From contig CAZYIS010000004.1 in the NCBI GenBank assembly GCA_964647695.1, positions 1 through 64,000 on the forward strand: DNA of 64,000 bases, given 5' to 3'. This document shows, in pieces, positions 16,438 through 25,432 of this stretch (positions are counted from its first letter, which is position 1; each line of letters starts with the position of its first letter). The stretch comes from VGKP01 sp964647695. GTDB lineage: Archaea > Nanobdellota > Nanobdellia > Pacearchaeales > GW2011-AR1. The notes beneath the pieces are model-generated. The model saw nothing but the letters and a program-made list of their open reading frames with translations, had not been told where the DNA came from and made no database searches. The position numbers were made by a program, and so were the translations under genes.

Positions 16438-17406
16438 GTGGCCATTACGGTTACTATGGTGACTAAACGCATTATTGCGAAAGTAGGCACAGGTTTGTTG
16501 GCAGGGTTCATTCTATTTACTAATCAATCAAATTCTCAAGAACTCATTGCCATGGCCAATCCTCCAGCCCAATTCTATGAAACTTTTAGGGCTCCCGAAT
16601 CCAAAGCCGATGCTCCTCCTGAAATAAATACTTCTCTAGAAACCAGCGTCATGTTATCTAGAAGAGAAGAACCCCGATTTGAAGCCCCGGGAAAACTAGA
16701 TAAAAAATCTTTGGAATATAATGTATTAAATCAGCTTCAAATTAAATATGAAAATTCATTCCCCAACTCTATGCTCTCCGATATGATGGCCTATAACACT
16801 CCAGGCAATAGAGCATCGCTCTACGATATGTATACCACTAGAACAAAAAATCTAATAAAATCCAGTGCAAGAGATGCTCTGAAAAAATGGGCCCTGGGCA
16901 ATATAGATTTGGATGGTCTTAAAAAACTTGGAAAAACATTCCTGAGCACCAAAGAAGAAAGCGGAGTAAATGTCAATTATCACCCCGAAGATAAGGGTTT
17001 ATCAGGTCAATATTTAGCCACCCTAAGAAAACACAACCTAAGCATAGATCTATTGGATGTAAATCCTTCAATTTCCTGGGTATGTCAATTCAATCGAGAT
17101 TCCATTGTTAATTTTAGAACCAGTGTAGGAGATGGAACCCAATTAACCTTAAGATCCAGAATAGCCGATGAAATTTTCGGCTATGCTTCCGTAAAATATG
17201 GTGGTCTAGGAGTAAATAATCTTGATGTAAAATATGAAAATAATATGAATCTTGCCACAGGCATATCCAGTGAAAAAAAGGTGGAAAATAAAAATGGAAT
17301 ATTGGAAACCCGGTCCGTTTGGCAGGCCGGAGCCTCAATTGGAAATTCAGATCTAAACGGAAGAGGAGAAATATTTGCCGGCGCGTCCTACACCCTAAAC
17401 TTCTAA
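16438..17406 (+). CDS. Exported protein with beta-barrel-like C-terminus, unknown family
   Basis: The 322-residue product has a hydrophobic signal (AKVGTGLLAGFILF) and no later membrane helix. Residues 200-322 show alternating polar/hydrophobic strands such as TQLTLRSRIADEIFGYASVKYGG and NMNLATGISS, closing with EIFAGASYTLNF. That pattern, including a final Phe, looks like a bacterial outer-membrane barrel or autotransporter end, although archaea of this kind are not expected to have an outer membrane. The start is either GTG at 16438, about 5 bases past the expected transcription start after TTTAAAAA, or ATG at 16456. Function unknown. Confidence 0.75.
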   Translation: MAITVTMVTKRIIAKVGTGLLAGFILFTNQSNSQELIAMANPPAQFYETFRAPESKADAPPEINTSLETSVMLSRREEPRFEAPGKLDKKSLEYNVLNQLQIKYENSFPNSMLSDMMAYNTPGNRASLYDMYTTRTKNLIKSSARDALKKWALGNIDLDGLKKLGKTFLSTKEESGVNVNYHPEDKGLSGQYLATLRKHNLSIDLLDVNPSISWVCQFNRDSIVNFRTSVGDGTQLTLRSRIADEIFGYASVKYGGLGVNNLDVKYENNMNLATGISSEKKVENKNGILETRSVWQAGASIGNSDLNGRGEIFAGASYTLNF

Positions 17407-17454
17407 TTTGAATTCTAAACAAAAGTTTATAAAACCCAATTTGCAACCTTTTTT

Positions 17455-18144
17455 ATGAGCACAAAGAAAAATGATATAATCGAATTACTCTACACAGGTT
17501 ATACCCATGGCAGCGTATTTGATTCTAACATTGAAGCCGATCTAAAAGCAGCAAAATCCGAAGCAAAAGCAAAACAAACCATAATCGTAATCGGACAAAA
17601 AATGGTCCCAAGAGGATTGGATGCAGCCATTGAAGGAAAAGAGGAAGGAAAAGAATATAAAATTGATCTAAAAGCCAAAGATGCATTTGGAGAAAGAGAT
17701 AGAACATTATTGAAGACTATTCCTATGAAAGTATTCACCGATAAACAAATTATGCCAAAACCTGGAATGGCATTTATAATGGACGAAGCCTTAGTAAAAG
17801 TTGTAGCAGTTTCTGGCGGAAGAGTAATAACTGATTTCAATAATCCTCTAGCCGGAAAAGATGTAACCTATAAATATATTATAAAAAGAATTCTGACCGA
17901 TGATAAGGAAAAAGCAGCAGCCCTTTTCGAAAACCTTCTAAGATTTGTTCCTCAATTCGATGTCAATGACAAAGAAGTAACGGTCAAAGGACAGAAAGCC
18001 CTTGAACTTTTTGTAAATGCTTTCAAAAACAAATTCAAAGAAATTCTAGGCAAGGATTTAAAGTTCTCGGAAGTCAAACCCGTTGAAACGGAAAAGAAAG
18101 TCGAAGAAAAAAAAGAAAGTGATTCTAAAAAATCACAAGCATGA
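17455..18144 (+). CDS. FKBP-type peptidyl-prolyl cis-trans isomerase
   Basis: The 229-residue protein matches archaeal long FKBPs of the SlyD type: YTGYTHGSVFDSN near residues 12-24, GQKMVPRGLDAAIEGKEEG around 47-65, an inserted chaperone flap (DAFGERDRTLLKTIP) and NPLAGKDVTYKY closing the FKBP fold, then a helical extension and a charged tail ending in SKKSQA. It speeds proline isomerisation and aids folding in the cytosol. Its TGA overlaps the next start (ATGA), so the following small gene is coupled to it. Confidence 0.93.
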   Translation: MSTKKNDIIELLYTGYTHGSVFDSNIEADLKAAKSEAKAKQTIIVIGQKMVPRGLDAAIEGKEEGKEYKIDLKAKDAFGERDRTLLKTIPMKVFTDKQIMPKPGMAFIMDEALVKVVAVSGGRVITDFNNPLAGKDVTYKYIIKRILTDDKEKAAALFENLLRFVPQFDVNDKEVTVKGQKALELFVNAFKNKFKEILGKDLKFSEVKPVETEKKVEEKKESDSKKSQA

Positions 18145-18470
18145 ACAGAACAGATAAAAATATTCTAAAGCAAGCATTAACCATTCAGGGTCAAGATAAG
18201 GCTCCTCGTCTAGAAATTTTAGAATCTGGAAGACCCATAGAATTTTCAAGATTAGAAAAAATGAGTATTGCTGATTTATCAAAATGCAGAGCATCCATAT
18301 TGACCATACCATTAGTTGCTAGAGAAACAACTGGAGCTAATTATGAAATAATTTTAGGTGATGGAAGCTTACAAGTAGGAGAAGAAAGTTATCCTGCAAA
18401 ACAAAATGCAGCAGAAATCGTAGAACTATATTATTCTGCAACATTAGCCTATTTTAGTGGCGGAATTTAA
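18141..18470 (+). CDS. Small unknown protein coupled to FKBP
   Basis: A 109-residue protein that I do not recognise. It starts with a 4-base overlap with the FKBP gene, which supports translation. The middle (SILTIPLVARETTGANYEIILGDGSLQVGEESYPAKQ) looks like a small beta domain; the ends are helical. There is no signal peptide or Cys. Its function may relate to folding by context only. Confidence 0.7.
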   Translation: MNRTDKNILKQALTIQGQDKAPRLEILESGRPIEFSRLEKMSIADLSKCRASILTIPLVARETTGANYEIILGDGSLQVGEESYPAKQNAAEIVELYYSATLAYFSGGI

Positions 18471-18561
18471 TAATAAATCTGAAAAACCAATTTAACCGTC
18501 GTCAATTAATCTAAAAATTTACAACAACAATCCTTATAAATGCCCAGCTCTTAGAAAAAAT

Positions 18562-19647
18562 ATGACATTAACGATTGAAAAAGAGGGTAGTCAGGAGCAT
18601 GACATAGATCATGAGCTTGAAGAAATTCTAAAACGCCAAGGATCAAGAATAAAAGTAGTAGGTTGTGGAGGTGGAGGAGGTAATTCTGTTTCCAGAATGA
18701 AAGAAATTGGAATCAAAGGTTGTGAAATAGTTGCCGTGAACACCGATGCCCAAGATTTATTGTACAGCAATGTAGATGCAAAAATTTTAATTGGTAGAGA
18801 ATTAACTCACGGACTAGGAGCCGGAAGCAATCCAAAAATAGGAGAGCAAGCAGCCCGTGAATCTGAACAAGAAATAAAGAAAAAAATTGGCGATTCGGAT
18901 ATGGTTTTCATTACCTGTGGTCTTGGAGGAGGAACTGGAACTGGAGCAGCACCAGTAGTTGCAGATATTGCAAAAAGAGCAGGAGCATTAACCATTGGAG
19001 TAGTTACACTTCCATTCACCGTTGAAGGACAGAAAAGAATTGAAAATGCCCAGATAGGTTTAGACAAAATGGTATCTGTTTGTGACACATTAATAGTTAT
19101 TCCAAATGATAAATTATTGGAAATAGCCCCAGAACTTCCAATTCACACTGCATTCAAAGTTGCAGACGAAATTTTAACCAACTCGGTTAAAGGCATCACC
19201 GAATTAATCACCAAAGCCGGACTGGTAAATCTAGATTTTGCCGACGTTAAAGCCGTTATGTGCAATGGAGGCGTTTCATTAATTGGTATTGGAGAGTCTG
19301 ATTCCAAAGATAGAGCTAAAGAAGCAGTAGAGAGAGCAATTTCCAATCCTCTTCTTGACGTAGATATCACCAACGCCACAGGCGCACTGGTTAACATTGT
19401 TGGAGGAGCTGACATGTCTCTGGATGAATATAGAAAAATAATGGAAATAGTTACCACCAAGATTTCCGGAGAAGCCAAAGTAATTTCCGGAGCTCAAATC
19501 TCTCCAGACATGGACAAAACCATCAAAGTACTTCTTATTGTAACTGGAGTAAAGAGCGCACAAATACTAGGTTCCAGCGAAGAACTTACCAATAAACAAA
19601 AAGGCGATTTAACCTCCGAACTAGGCATAGACTTTTTAGAAAATTAA
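18562..19647 (+). CDS. ftsZ: Cell division GTPase FtsZ
   Basis: The 361-residue protein contains the tubulin/FtsZ signature GLGGGTGTGAAPV near residue 115, an N-terminal GCGGGGGNSVSRM nucleotide loop, NTDAQDL, and FTVEGQKR. FtsZ polymerises with GTP at the division site. The short acidic N-terminus is typical of archaeal FtsZ1/FtsZ2; a long C-terminal tail is absent, the protein ending SELGIDFLEN. TTATAAATG lies about 24 bases upstream, so the gene is probably leaderless. The TspO gene begins directly at its stop. Confidence 0.97.
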   Translation: MTLTIEKEGSQEHDIDHELEEILKRQGSRIKVVGCGGGGGNSVSRMKEIGIKGCEIVAVNTDAQDLLYSNVDAKILIGRELTHGLGAGSNPKIGEQAARESEQEIKKKIGDSDMVFITCGLGGGTGTGAAPVVADIAKRAGALTIGVVTLPFTVEGQKRIENAQIGLDKMVSVCDTLIVIPNDKLLEIAPELPIHTAFKVADEILTNSVKGITELITKAGLVNLDFADVKAVMCNGGVSLIGIGESDSKDRAKEAVERAISNPLLDVDITNATGALVNIVGGADMSLDEYRKIMEIVTTKISGEAKVISGAQISPDMDKTIKVLLIVTGVKSAQILGSSEELTNKQKGDLTSELGIDFLEN

Positions 19648-20109
19648 ATGGATATAATCAAATTAATTCTTTCCATTGTAATATGTCAATTTGCAGGCAT
19701 ATTAGGATCCCTATTCAATATTAAATCCATACCAAAATGGTATTCAAAAATAAAAAAGCCAAGATTTAATCCCCCTAACAAAATATTTGGACCCGTCTGG
19801 ACATTATTATATCTTCTAATGGGAATTTCTCTTTATCTGATACTTACCTCTGGAAAAGATATAACTCTACCAATTATAATATTTTCAATACAATTAGTTC
19901 TGAACATAGTTTGGTCATTTCTATTTTTTGGCCTAAGAAAACCATTTTTTGCATTTCTAGAAATAATAATTCTATGGTTATCCATACTAGCCACTATAAT
20001 TATTTTCTATGCTATCTCTAAACCTGCAGCCTACCTATTAATCCCTTATCTACTGTGGGTTAGTTTTGCATCCCTATTGAATTATTCACTCTGGAAATTG
20101 AATAAGTAA
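19648..20109 (+). CDS. TspO/MBR family membrane protein
   Basis: The 153-residue protein has five predicted membrane helices and the family's conserved residues: WYSKIKKPRFNPPNKIFGPVW (about 28-49), NIVWSFLFFGLRKP, and WVSFASLLNYSLWKLN at the end. TspO proteins bind tetrapyrroles and other lipophilic ligands and act in stress responses. The ATG follows the ftsZ stop with no gap, so it is likely co-translated with FtsZ. No tetrapyrrole gene is nearby. Confidence 0.93.
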   Translation: MDIIKLILSIVICQFAGILGSLFNIKSIPKWYSKIKKPRFNPPNKIFGPVWTLLYLLMGISLYLILTSGKDITLPIIIFSIQLVLNIVWSFLFFGLRKPFFAFLEIIILWLSILATIIIFYAISKPAAYLLIPYLLWVSFASLLNYSLWKLNK

Positions 20110-20156
20110 CCTTCAACTTTCAAAAGCCTTAAAAACCTCTTTTATTAATAATTAAC

Positions 20157-20354
20157 ATGGATAACAATGAGTTCAGACCTTCTGCAGGAACAAAATTAAA
20201 GTCTTTTTTTGTACAATGTCAAAGAGTTTGGCAAATACTTAGAAAACCAACCAACATGGAATTCAAATCCATTGCTAAAATATCTGCTCTAGGAATATTA
20301 GCCATAGGTGCTCTCGGTTTTATTATTGCCGATATAATTACTTTGTTTAAGTAA
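20157..20354 (+). CDS. secE: Protein translocase subunit SecE/Sec61-gamma
   Basis: This 65-residue protein has the SecE layout: an amphipathic helix (LKSFFVQCQRVWQILRKPT), the kinked linker with FKSIAKIS, and a single C-terminal transmembrane helix (ALGILAIGALGFIIADIITLF). It clamps the SecY channel. A TATA-like TTAAAAAC lies about 25 bases upstream. Confidence 0.93.
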   Translation: MDNNEFRPSAGTKLKSFFVQCQRVWQILRKPTNMEFKSIAKISALGILAIGALGFIIADIITLFK

Positions 20355-20355
20355 A

Positions 20356-20748
20356 ATGGAAGAAAAAAAACCTACCTGGATTAAAGTGTTGAATTGGATA
20401 TCTATAATCTTTATCATTTTAGCGATAATTTCTGGAATCATATTTTTTGGAATGGATTTCGGAGGAATAGGTATATTATTAATTTCTTTACCTGCAATAA
20501 TAATCGCTTTACTTTTATTATCATTTAATTTTTTCTATTATCTTAAAAAGAATAATAAAATATTAGGAAATATAATATCAATTATTTTATTAATTATAAT
20601 GATAATTGTTTTTATAATTTCTACCTTAGGATTAATGAGAATACCTCCATTTGATTATTGGGATATTGCAGGATTTTTTCTATATCCGTTACAAATAGTA
20701 ATTGTAATATTTTTAATAGGTTTAGTTTATTTTGTTAATAAAAATTAA
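20356..20748 (+). CDS. Unknown four-helix membrane protein
   Basis: The 130-residue protein consists almost only of four hydrophobic helices with short charged loops (for example YYLKKNNK), so it is an integral membrane protein. It starts 1 base after the secE stop and is probably in the same transcript. There is no motif that I recognise. The end overlaps the convergent helicase gene by 4 bases. Confidence 0.7.
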   Translation: MEEKKPTWIKVLNWISIIFIILAIISGIIFFGMDFGGIGILLISLPAIIIALLLLSFNFFYYLKKNNKILGNIISIILLIIMIIVFIISTLGLMRIPPFDYWDIAGFFLYPLQIVIVIFLIGLVYFVNKN

Positions 20749-21992
20749 TATCTTCGTCCAGAATAACTTCCTCTTCCTCTAGAACTTCCTCTTCCGCCAC
20801 CTCTAGAGTCTCTATAGCCTGCATTTCTTCCTCTAGAATCATGTCTTCTACTTCCCTGATCAAATCTTATGAACACATGGGCCAAATCTTCTGGAACTTT
20901 TTGTTCTTCAATCTTAAGAGTATCATCTCTTAGAATATTTCTAAAGGATTCATAATCTCTAACCGAAACAATGTTAATGGCAATACCATCAGCTCCAGCT
21001 CTTGCAGTTCTTCCTATTCTATGAACATATTCCTTTGCATTCTTTGGAAGATCATAATTATATACGTGAGAAACATTCTTTATATCCAATCCTCTTGCAG
21101 CAAGATCAGTACAAACCAAAACAAATACGCTTTGTTTCTTAAAATGTTCTAAAATTTTATCTCTTTTCTGTTGAGTTATTCCACCATGAATAGCAAGGGA
21201 TTCAATTCCATTTTTATTTAGATTATTTGCAATGAAATCTGCATTAACTCTAGTATTACAAAATACCATAACCAAACTGGATGCTTCTTTCTTCAATAAA
21301 TGCACCAATAATGAAAATTTCTTTTCCTTTTCCACATCGTAATAGATTTGTTTAAGCAAAGTTGGATCCACTTGATTTGCCACAGATACCTGCACTGCAT
21401 CTTTTTTCAAATATCTCTTAGCCAAATGTTCAATATCCTGAGAAATTGTTGCGGAGAATAACATGGTCTGTCTTTCTTTAGGACAAGCAGAAATAATTTT
21501 TTCCACATCTTCTATGAATCCCATATCCAACATTCTATCAGCCTCATCCAGAACAAGAGTTTTTAATTTTGATAAATCAATGGTTCCTCTTTCCATATGG
21601 TCCAACAATCTTCCAGGAGTTCCAACCACAATATCTGCCTGTTCCAATTCATCAATCTGAGGAGTTATTCCTACACCACCATATATCATAGAGATACTAA
21701 GTTTTCTATGATGTGAAAATGTAAATAATACTTCTGCCACCTGTTCAGCCAATTCTCTTGTAGGTACTAAAACCAATGCCTGAATTCCTTGTCCTTTTTC
21801 AGTTTTTTCAATTAGACTTGCTCCGAAGGCTAGTGTTTTACCAGAACCTGTTGCGCTACCACCAATAATATCTTTTCCTTCCATTGCAGAGGGAATAGTT
21901 TTTTCCTGGATTTCACTAGGTTGCGTAAATTTTGCATGTTCTATTATCTTGATCATGGCTTCTGACAAGCCTAGTTTTCTGAAACTTTCCAT
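20745..21992 (-). CDS. DEAD-box ATP-dependent RNA helicase
   Basis: All DEAD-box motifs are seen: Q motif (FRKLGLSEAMIK... QPSEIQ), ATGSGKT, PTRELA, TPGRLLDH, DEAD, SATI, and in the second domain CNTRVNA, HGGITQQKRD, TDLAARGLDIK and HRIGRTAR. The C-terminus is an RGG/RGR-rich tail (SRGGGRGSSRGRGS) for RNA binding. I start it at the Met just before ESFRKLGLSE, the usual distance from the Q motif; an upstream ATG at 22058 adds 22 residues and cannot be excluded. It likely helps ribosome assembly or RNA turnover at low temperature. Confidence 0.93.
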   Translation of the reverse strand: MESFRKLGLSEAMIKIIEHAKFTQPSEIQEKTIPSAMEGKDIIGGSATGSGKTLAFGASLIEKTEKGQGIQALVLVPTRELAEQVAEVLFTFSHHRKLSISMIYGGVGITPQIDELEQADIVVGTPGRLLDHMERGTIDLSKLKTLVLDEADRMLDMGFIEDVEKIISACPKERQTMLFSATISQDIEHLAKRYLKKDAVQVSVANQVDPTLLKQIYYDVEKEKKFSLLVHLLKKEASSLVMVFCNTRVNADFIANNLNKNGIESLAIHGGITQQKRDKILEHFKKQSVFVLVCTDLAARGLDIKNVSHVYNYDLPKNAKEYVHRIGRTARAGADGIAINIVSVRDYESFRNILRDDTLKIEEQKVPEDLAHVFIRFDQGSRRHDSRGRNAGYRDSRGGGRGSSRGRGSYSGRRY

Positions 21993-22180
21993 TTTGTTTG
22001 TGATTGTTTGTATTCTTTCGATTAAAACGAGAAATAGTCCTTTAGGGGCATTCCTCATACACCTTACTCAACATTTAAGTCAAGCGAATAATTATTATAA
22101 AAATTGTGGGTATATAAAGCTACGTAAATAGAATAAAATACAACCTAAATATATAAAAACAAATCTTAGCTGAAATATTT

Positions 22181-22348
22181 ATGAATACAATAGAAGACCT
22201 AATAGGTATGATTGCCACCGAAGCAATTGAAGGCACTAGAGACTCGCCTGCCGAACCTAAACTTATCTCCGACAACATCCCCCCATTAAAATATGCTCTT
22301 AGATTAGAATATAATCCTGCGACAGAATGTTATGATTGGAAAGATTAA
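22181..22348 (+). CDS. Small leaderless gene, unknown 55-residue protein
   Basis: An ATG about 26 bases after TATATAAA opens a 55-residue frame with an acidic helix (MNTIEDLIGMIATEAIEG), then ISDNIPPLKYALRLEYNP and the end TECYDWKD. The promoter spacing is exactly that of leaderless genes here, so I consider it real. It lies between the divergent helicase gene and the ribosomal operon. No family recognised. Confidence 0.6.
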   Translation: MNTIEDLIGMIATEAIEGTRDSPAEPKLISDNIPPLKYALRLEYNPATECYDWKD

Positions 22349-22370
22349 TCAGATTTAGATTAATCCCAAA

Positions 22371-22476
22371 CTTTAAATACCCTAAATTGTACTAAAAAAC
22401 ATTATCAAAGACTACATATCTTTGCCCTATTTTCTATAGGCCGAGATCCTTATGTAGGAGATAATGAATAAACACC
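22371..22476 (+). promoter_or_regulatory. Promoter and structured leader of the uL1 operon
   Basis: CTTTAAATAC at 22371 is the TATA box, so the message should begin near 22400 and have a 75-base leader, unlike the leaderless norm. The leader holds a CCTAT-TTTCT-ATAGG hairpin followed by CCGAGATCC and TAGGAGATAATGA. Archaeal uL1 is known to repress its own mRNA by binding an rRNA-like site, so this is a plausible binding element. An ATG at 22464 opens a 12-codon frame that overlaps the uL1 start out of frame. Confidence 0.5.
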
Positions 22477-23094
22477 ATGGAATTAAAACAAGCACTAGCT
22501 GAATTAAGAAAACAAGAAAAGAAAAAATTCGATCAATCCATAGATTTTATCGTAAATCTTAAAGGCATTGATGTAAAGAAAGATAATATTTCTACCATAG
22601 TTACAATTCCTAATAAAATCAAAGATAAAAAAATCTGTGGATTCTTAACCAAACAAACAAGTTTAGTTAAAACCATTACCCAACCTGAATTCGCAAGATA
22701 CAAAGATAAAAAGCCATTGAAAGAATTAGTTAAAGAATATGACTTCTTTATTGCAGTTCCAACTCTGATGCCACAGGTAGCAACCGCATTCGGTAAGGCT
22801 CTTGGACCAACCGGAAAAATGCCATCCCCACAACTAGGAGTAGTCATGAAAGAAGAAGACGCAGTTATCAAAGCATTAATTGAAAAAATCAATCATTCCA
22901 TTAAAATAAGAGTAAAAGAAGCAAGCATCAAAGTATCCATTGGTAAAGAATCCATGGCTGATGATAAATTAATTGCAAACATTGAAGCTCTTTATGCAGG
23001 TATAGTAGCCGCATTGCCTACTAAAAAGGAAAACGTTAAGTCATTAATGCTAAAAACCACAATGGGAGCTCCAATAAAGTTGGAAATTAAATAA
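22477..23094 (+). CDS. rpl1: Ribosomal protein uL1
   Basis: The 205-residue protein is full length for archaeal uL1: the N-terminal QALAELRKQEKKKF, DFFIAVPTLMPQVA, then the signature LGKALGP-like GKALGPTGKMPSPQ and the end TMGAPIKLEIK. It forms the L1 stalk and controls release of deacylated tRNA, and often regulates its own operon. Its stop overlaps the next ATG (TAATG), so uL10 is translationally coupled. Confidence 0.97.
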   Translation: MELKQALAELRKQEKKKFDQSIDFIVNLKGIDVKKDNISTIVTIPNKIKDKKICGFLTKQTSLVKTITQPEFARYKDKKPLKELVKEYDFFIAVPTLMPQVATAFGKALGPTGKMPSPQLGVVMKEEDAVIKALIEKINHSIKIRVKEASIKVSIGKESMADDKLIANIEALYAGIVAALPTKKENVKSLMLKTTMGAPIKLEIK

Positions 23095-23912
23095 TGGCAA
23101 AGAAAACCGTTAGTGCTGATCACAATAGAGAAAAAGAAATTCCTCAATATAAGTTAAAAGCAGTTCAAGAAATAGCTAAAATGATTAAAGATCATAGAAC
23201 TATTTTGATTGCATCTACCAAAGGATTACCAAGTTCCCAATTTCATGAAATAAAGAAAAATCTTAGAGGAAAAGCAGAAGTTAAAGTTGCAAAAAAGAAT
23301 CTAGTTCTTAGAGCTATTGATGAAGTTAAATCTGCCGCACTAGATTCAATGAAAGCTCAGGTTACTGCTGACATCGCCCTATTTTTCTCCAATGAAGAAC
23401 CATTCATTCTATCAGCCATGCTATCCGACAATCAATCTCCAACCAAAGCCAGAGCAGGAGACATTGCTCCAATTGATATTTTAGTAGAACCAGGACCAAC
23501 CGATATGGTTCCAGGACCAGCAATTTCCGAATTATCTGCCGTAGGATTAAAAGTAGCAGTTGAAGGTGGAAAACTAGCAATCAAATTACCTCATACCATC
23601 GTAAAACAAGGAGTAGCAATAAAAGAAAACGTAGCTGCTGTTATGGCTAAACTTAATATTTTCCCAATGAAAGTTGGATTCGAACCAGTTGCAGCCTATG
23701 ACAGAACTGAAGATAAAGTCTATGTTGGAATAAAGATCAACAAGAAGGAAACTCATGAAGAACTTAGAGCAGCCATTGCAAAAGCATTCAGCTTTGCAGT
23801 CAATGTCAAACACGTTTCAACTGAAACTGTTAAGTACTTCATAGCAAGAGCAGGACTAGAAGAATCTGCTCTTTCATCAAAACTAAATATTCAACAACCA
23901 CAAGGAGGATAA
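23094..23912 (+). CDS. rpl10: Ribosomal protein uL10 (P0)
   Basis: The 272-residue protein has the rRNA-binding domain (VQEIAKMIKDHRTILIASTKGLPSSQ), the archaeal insert (PGPTDMVPGPAISELSAVG) and the helical spine that binds L12 dimers. It ends soon after the spine (SSKLNIQQPQGG) and lacks the acidic tail with the GLxxLFG end found in many archaeal P0 proteins. It anchors P1/L12 on the ribosomal stalk. Second gene of the uL1-uL10-P1 operon. Confidence 0.96.
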   Translation: MAKKTVSADHNREKEIPQYKLKAVQEIAKMIKDHRTILIASTKGLPSSQFHEIKKNLRGKAEVKVAKKNLVLRAIDEVKSAALDSMKAQVTADIALFFSNEEPFILSAMLSDNQSPTKARAGDIAPIDILVEPGPTDMVPGPAISELSAVGLKVAVEGGKLAIKLPHTIVKQGVAIKENVAAVMAKLNIFPMKVGFEPVAAYDRTEDKVYVGIKINKKETHEELRAAIAKAFSFAVNVKHVSTETVKYFIARAGLEESALSSKLNIQQPQGG

Positions 23913-23913
23913 A

Positions 23914-24192
23914 ATGGAATACATATACGGCGCTTTACTTTTACATAAACTTGGCCAATCTGTTACAGCTGAAAGCCTTACAAAGGTTATCAATGCAACC
24001 GGAGTTCAAGCAGATGAAGCAAAAGTAAAAACTTTAATTGCTTCGTTGCAAGGAATTGATATTGCAGCTGAATTAGCAAATGCATCAAGCATTGCATCAG
24101 CTCCAGCAGCAGCCCCTGCAGCTAAGGAAGAAAAGAAAGAAGAAGCTAAACCTGTCGAATCAGCCGCTGGACTTAGTGCACTTTTCGGATAA
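23914..24192 (+). CDS. rpl12: Ribosomal protein P1 (archaeal L12)
   Basis: The 92-residue protein opens MEYIYGALLLHKLGQ, has an Ala-rich hinge (SIASAPAAAPAAKEEKKEE) and the conserved end AAGLSALFG that contacts translation factors. It is slightly shorter than usual because the acidic hinge is compact. A strong ribosome site (AAGGAGGATAAA) lies just before the ATG. Several copies dimerise on uL10. Confidence 0.96.
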   Translation: MEYIYGALLLHKLGQSVTAESLTKVINATGVQADEAKVKTLIASLQGIDIAAELANASSIASAPAAAPAAKEEKKEEAKPVESAAGLSALFG

Positions 24193-24306
24193 ATCCATTT
24201 TATCCAGAATAATAGCATAGTCTAGCACCGCTAGTTTAAACACTCTTCTTAGAAATAGATAAATAATAATAACAATAGTTAAATATCATTCTCCAATGAA
24301 AAAAAT

Positions 24307-25218
24307 ATGGAAAATGAAGTCCTAGTAGGAATAGGAGATTTACACGGACATTACATAGCTCTGCAACAAATATTAGAATCTTTAAATCGAAGACACAATA
24401 TTTTCTCAGAACAGAATATACTTAAAGAGGGGATAAAACTTGTTTTTACAGGAGACTACATTGATAGAGGAGAACAAGGATTAAAGATAATAGAAAGAAT
24501 AAGAGAATTACAAGAAAGAAATCCAGAAAAAATTAAAACATTATTCGGAAATCACGAATTACTTGCTCTTGCAGGTCTTGATACTTTGAAAAAAGCTGGG
24601 GGAAGTATGGAATATTACAGATATACATCCGCACATGGTGGAAATGGTGGAGATGCTTTCATAATGGAATTTGGTCTGACAAAAGAAGAAGCATTCACCA
24701 ATTATTTAGCAAGAATGAGTAGAGAAGGAGATATAGGAAAGTGGATGAGAGCTCTAGAACCAGGAACTCTTGAAAATATTTGTAATAGAAGAATATTATT
24801 TGTTCATGGTGGAGTTCCTCCAAAAATAAAAAGCTTGACTGAAGTAGATTCTGAATTGAAAAAAATAACGCAACATATTCAAACTCCAACGGTTTCATTT
24901 AGAAATTCACAAGAAAAATATTTAGGATCAGAAATAATTGGAGCAAAAAGCTTGTTCTGGGATAGAAGATTCCCTGATATGGATGATGATGAAGCGATAA
25001 AAGCAACAAATGAACTAGGTATAGATTACATAGTAATAGGGCACACCCCTAGCAGAGATGGACTAATGAGGGCCTATGGTAAAAAGATATTTAACATAGA
25101 TATAGGCATGACCCCAAGATATGGCGGAAATGATCCTGGAGCAATAGTTATTAATCAAGAAGGTATATTTGCATCATATTATAAAAAGGGTGAAAAGCAA
25201 ATAGTATCATTCTCGTAA
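24307..25218 (+). CDS. PPP-family metallophosphatase
   Basis: The 303-residue protein has the phosphoprotein phosphatase core: GDLHGHY (12-18), FTGDYIDRGEQG (about 47-58), LFGNHELLAL, FVHGGVPP and VIGHTPSRDG. These ligands hold two metals and the spacing fits PPP Ser/Thr phosphatases or the related diadenosine tetraphosphatase group. Which substrate it uses cannot be read from the sequence. It appears to be monocistronic, ahead of tRNA-Ser. Confidence 0.88.
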   Translation: MENEVLVGIGDLHGHYIALQQILESLNRRHNIFSEQNILKEGIKLVFTGDYIDRGEQGLKIIERIRELQERNPEKIKTLFGNHELLALAGLDTLKKAGGSMEYYRYTSAHGGNGGDAFIMEFGLTKEEAFTNYLARMSREGDIGKWMRALEPGTLENICNRRILFVHGGVPPKIKSLTEVDSELKKITQHIQTPTVSFRNSQEKYLGSEIIGAKSLFWDRRFPDMDDDEAIKATNELGIDYIVIGHTPSRDGLMRAYGKKIFNIDIGMTPRYGGNDPGAIVINQEGIFASYYKKGEKQIVSFS

Positions 25219-25285
25219 AGGTATTGAATTAGTAATACATAATACTTAGATTTATAAGTATCTTTTTTATAAAACAATTGTAGTA

Positions 25286-25366
25286 GCCCACTTGGCACAA
25301 TGGTACTGCGCGAGTCTTGAAAACTCGTTTCCCTTGGGATATCCCGGTTCGATTCCGGGAGTGGGC
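25286..25366 (+). tRNA. tRNA-Ser (TGA)
   Basis: Acceptor GCCCACT pairs with AGTGGGC. The anticodon stem CGAGT/ACTCG holds loop CTTGAAA (anticodon TGA), a long variable arm (CCC-TT-GGG) marks a class II tRNA, and the T-arm is CCCGG-TTCGATT-CCGGG. Discriminator G fits serine. A TTTATAAAAC box lies just upstream. Confidence 0.96.
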
Positions 25367-25432
25367 GTATTTTATTTATAATTTTAATTCCATTACCTAT
25401 AAATATAAAAAACTTCTTAACTAAAAATTAAT

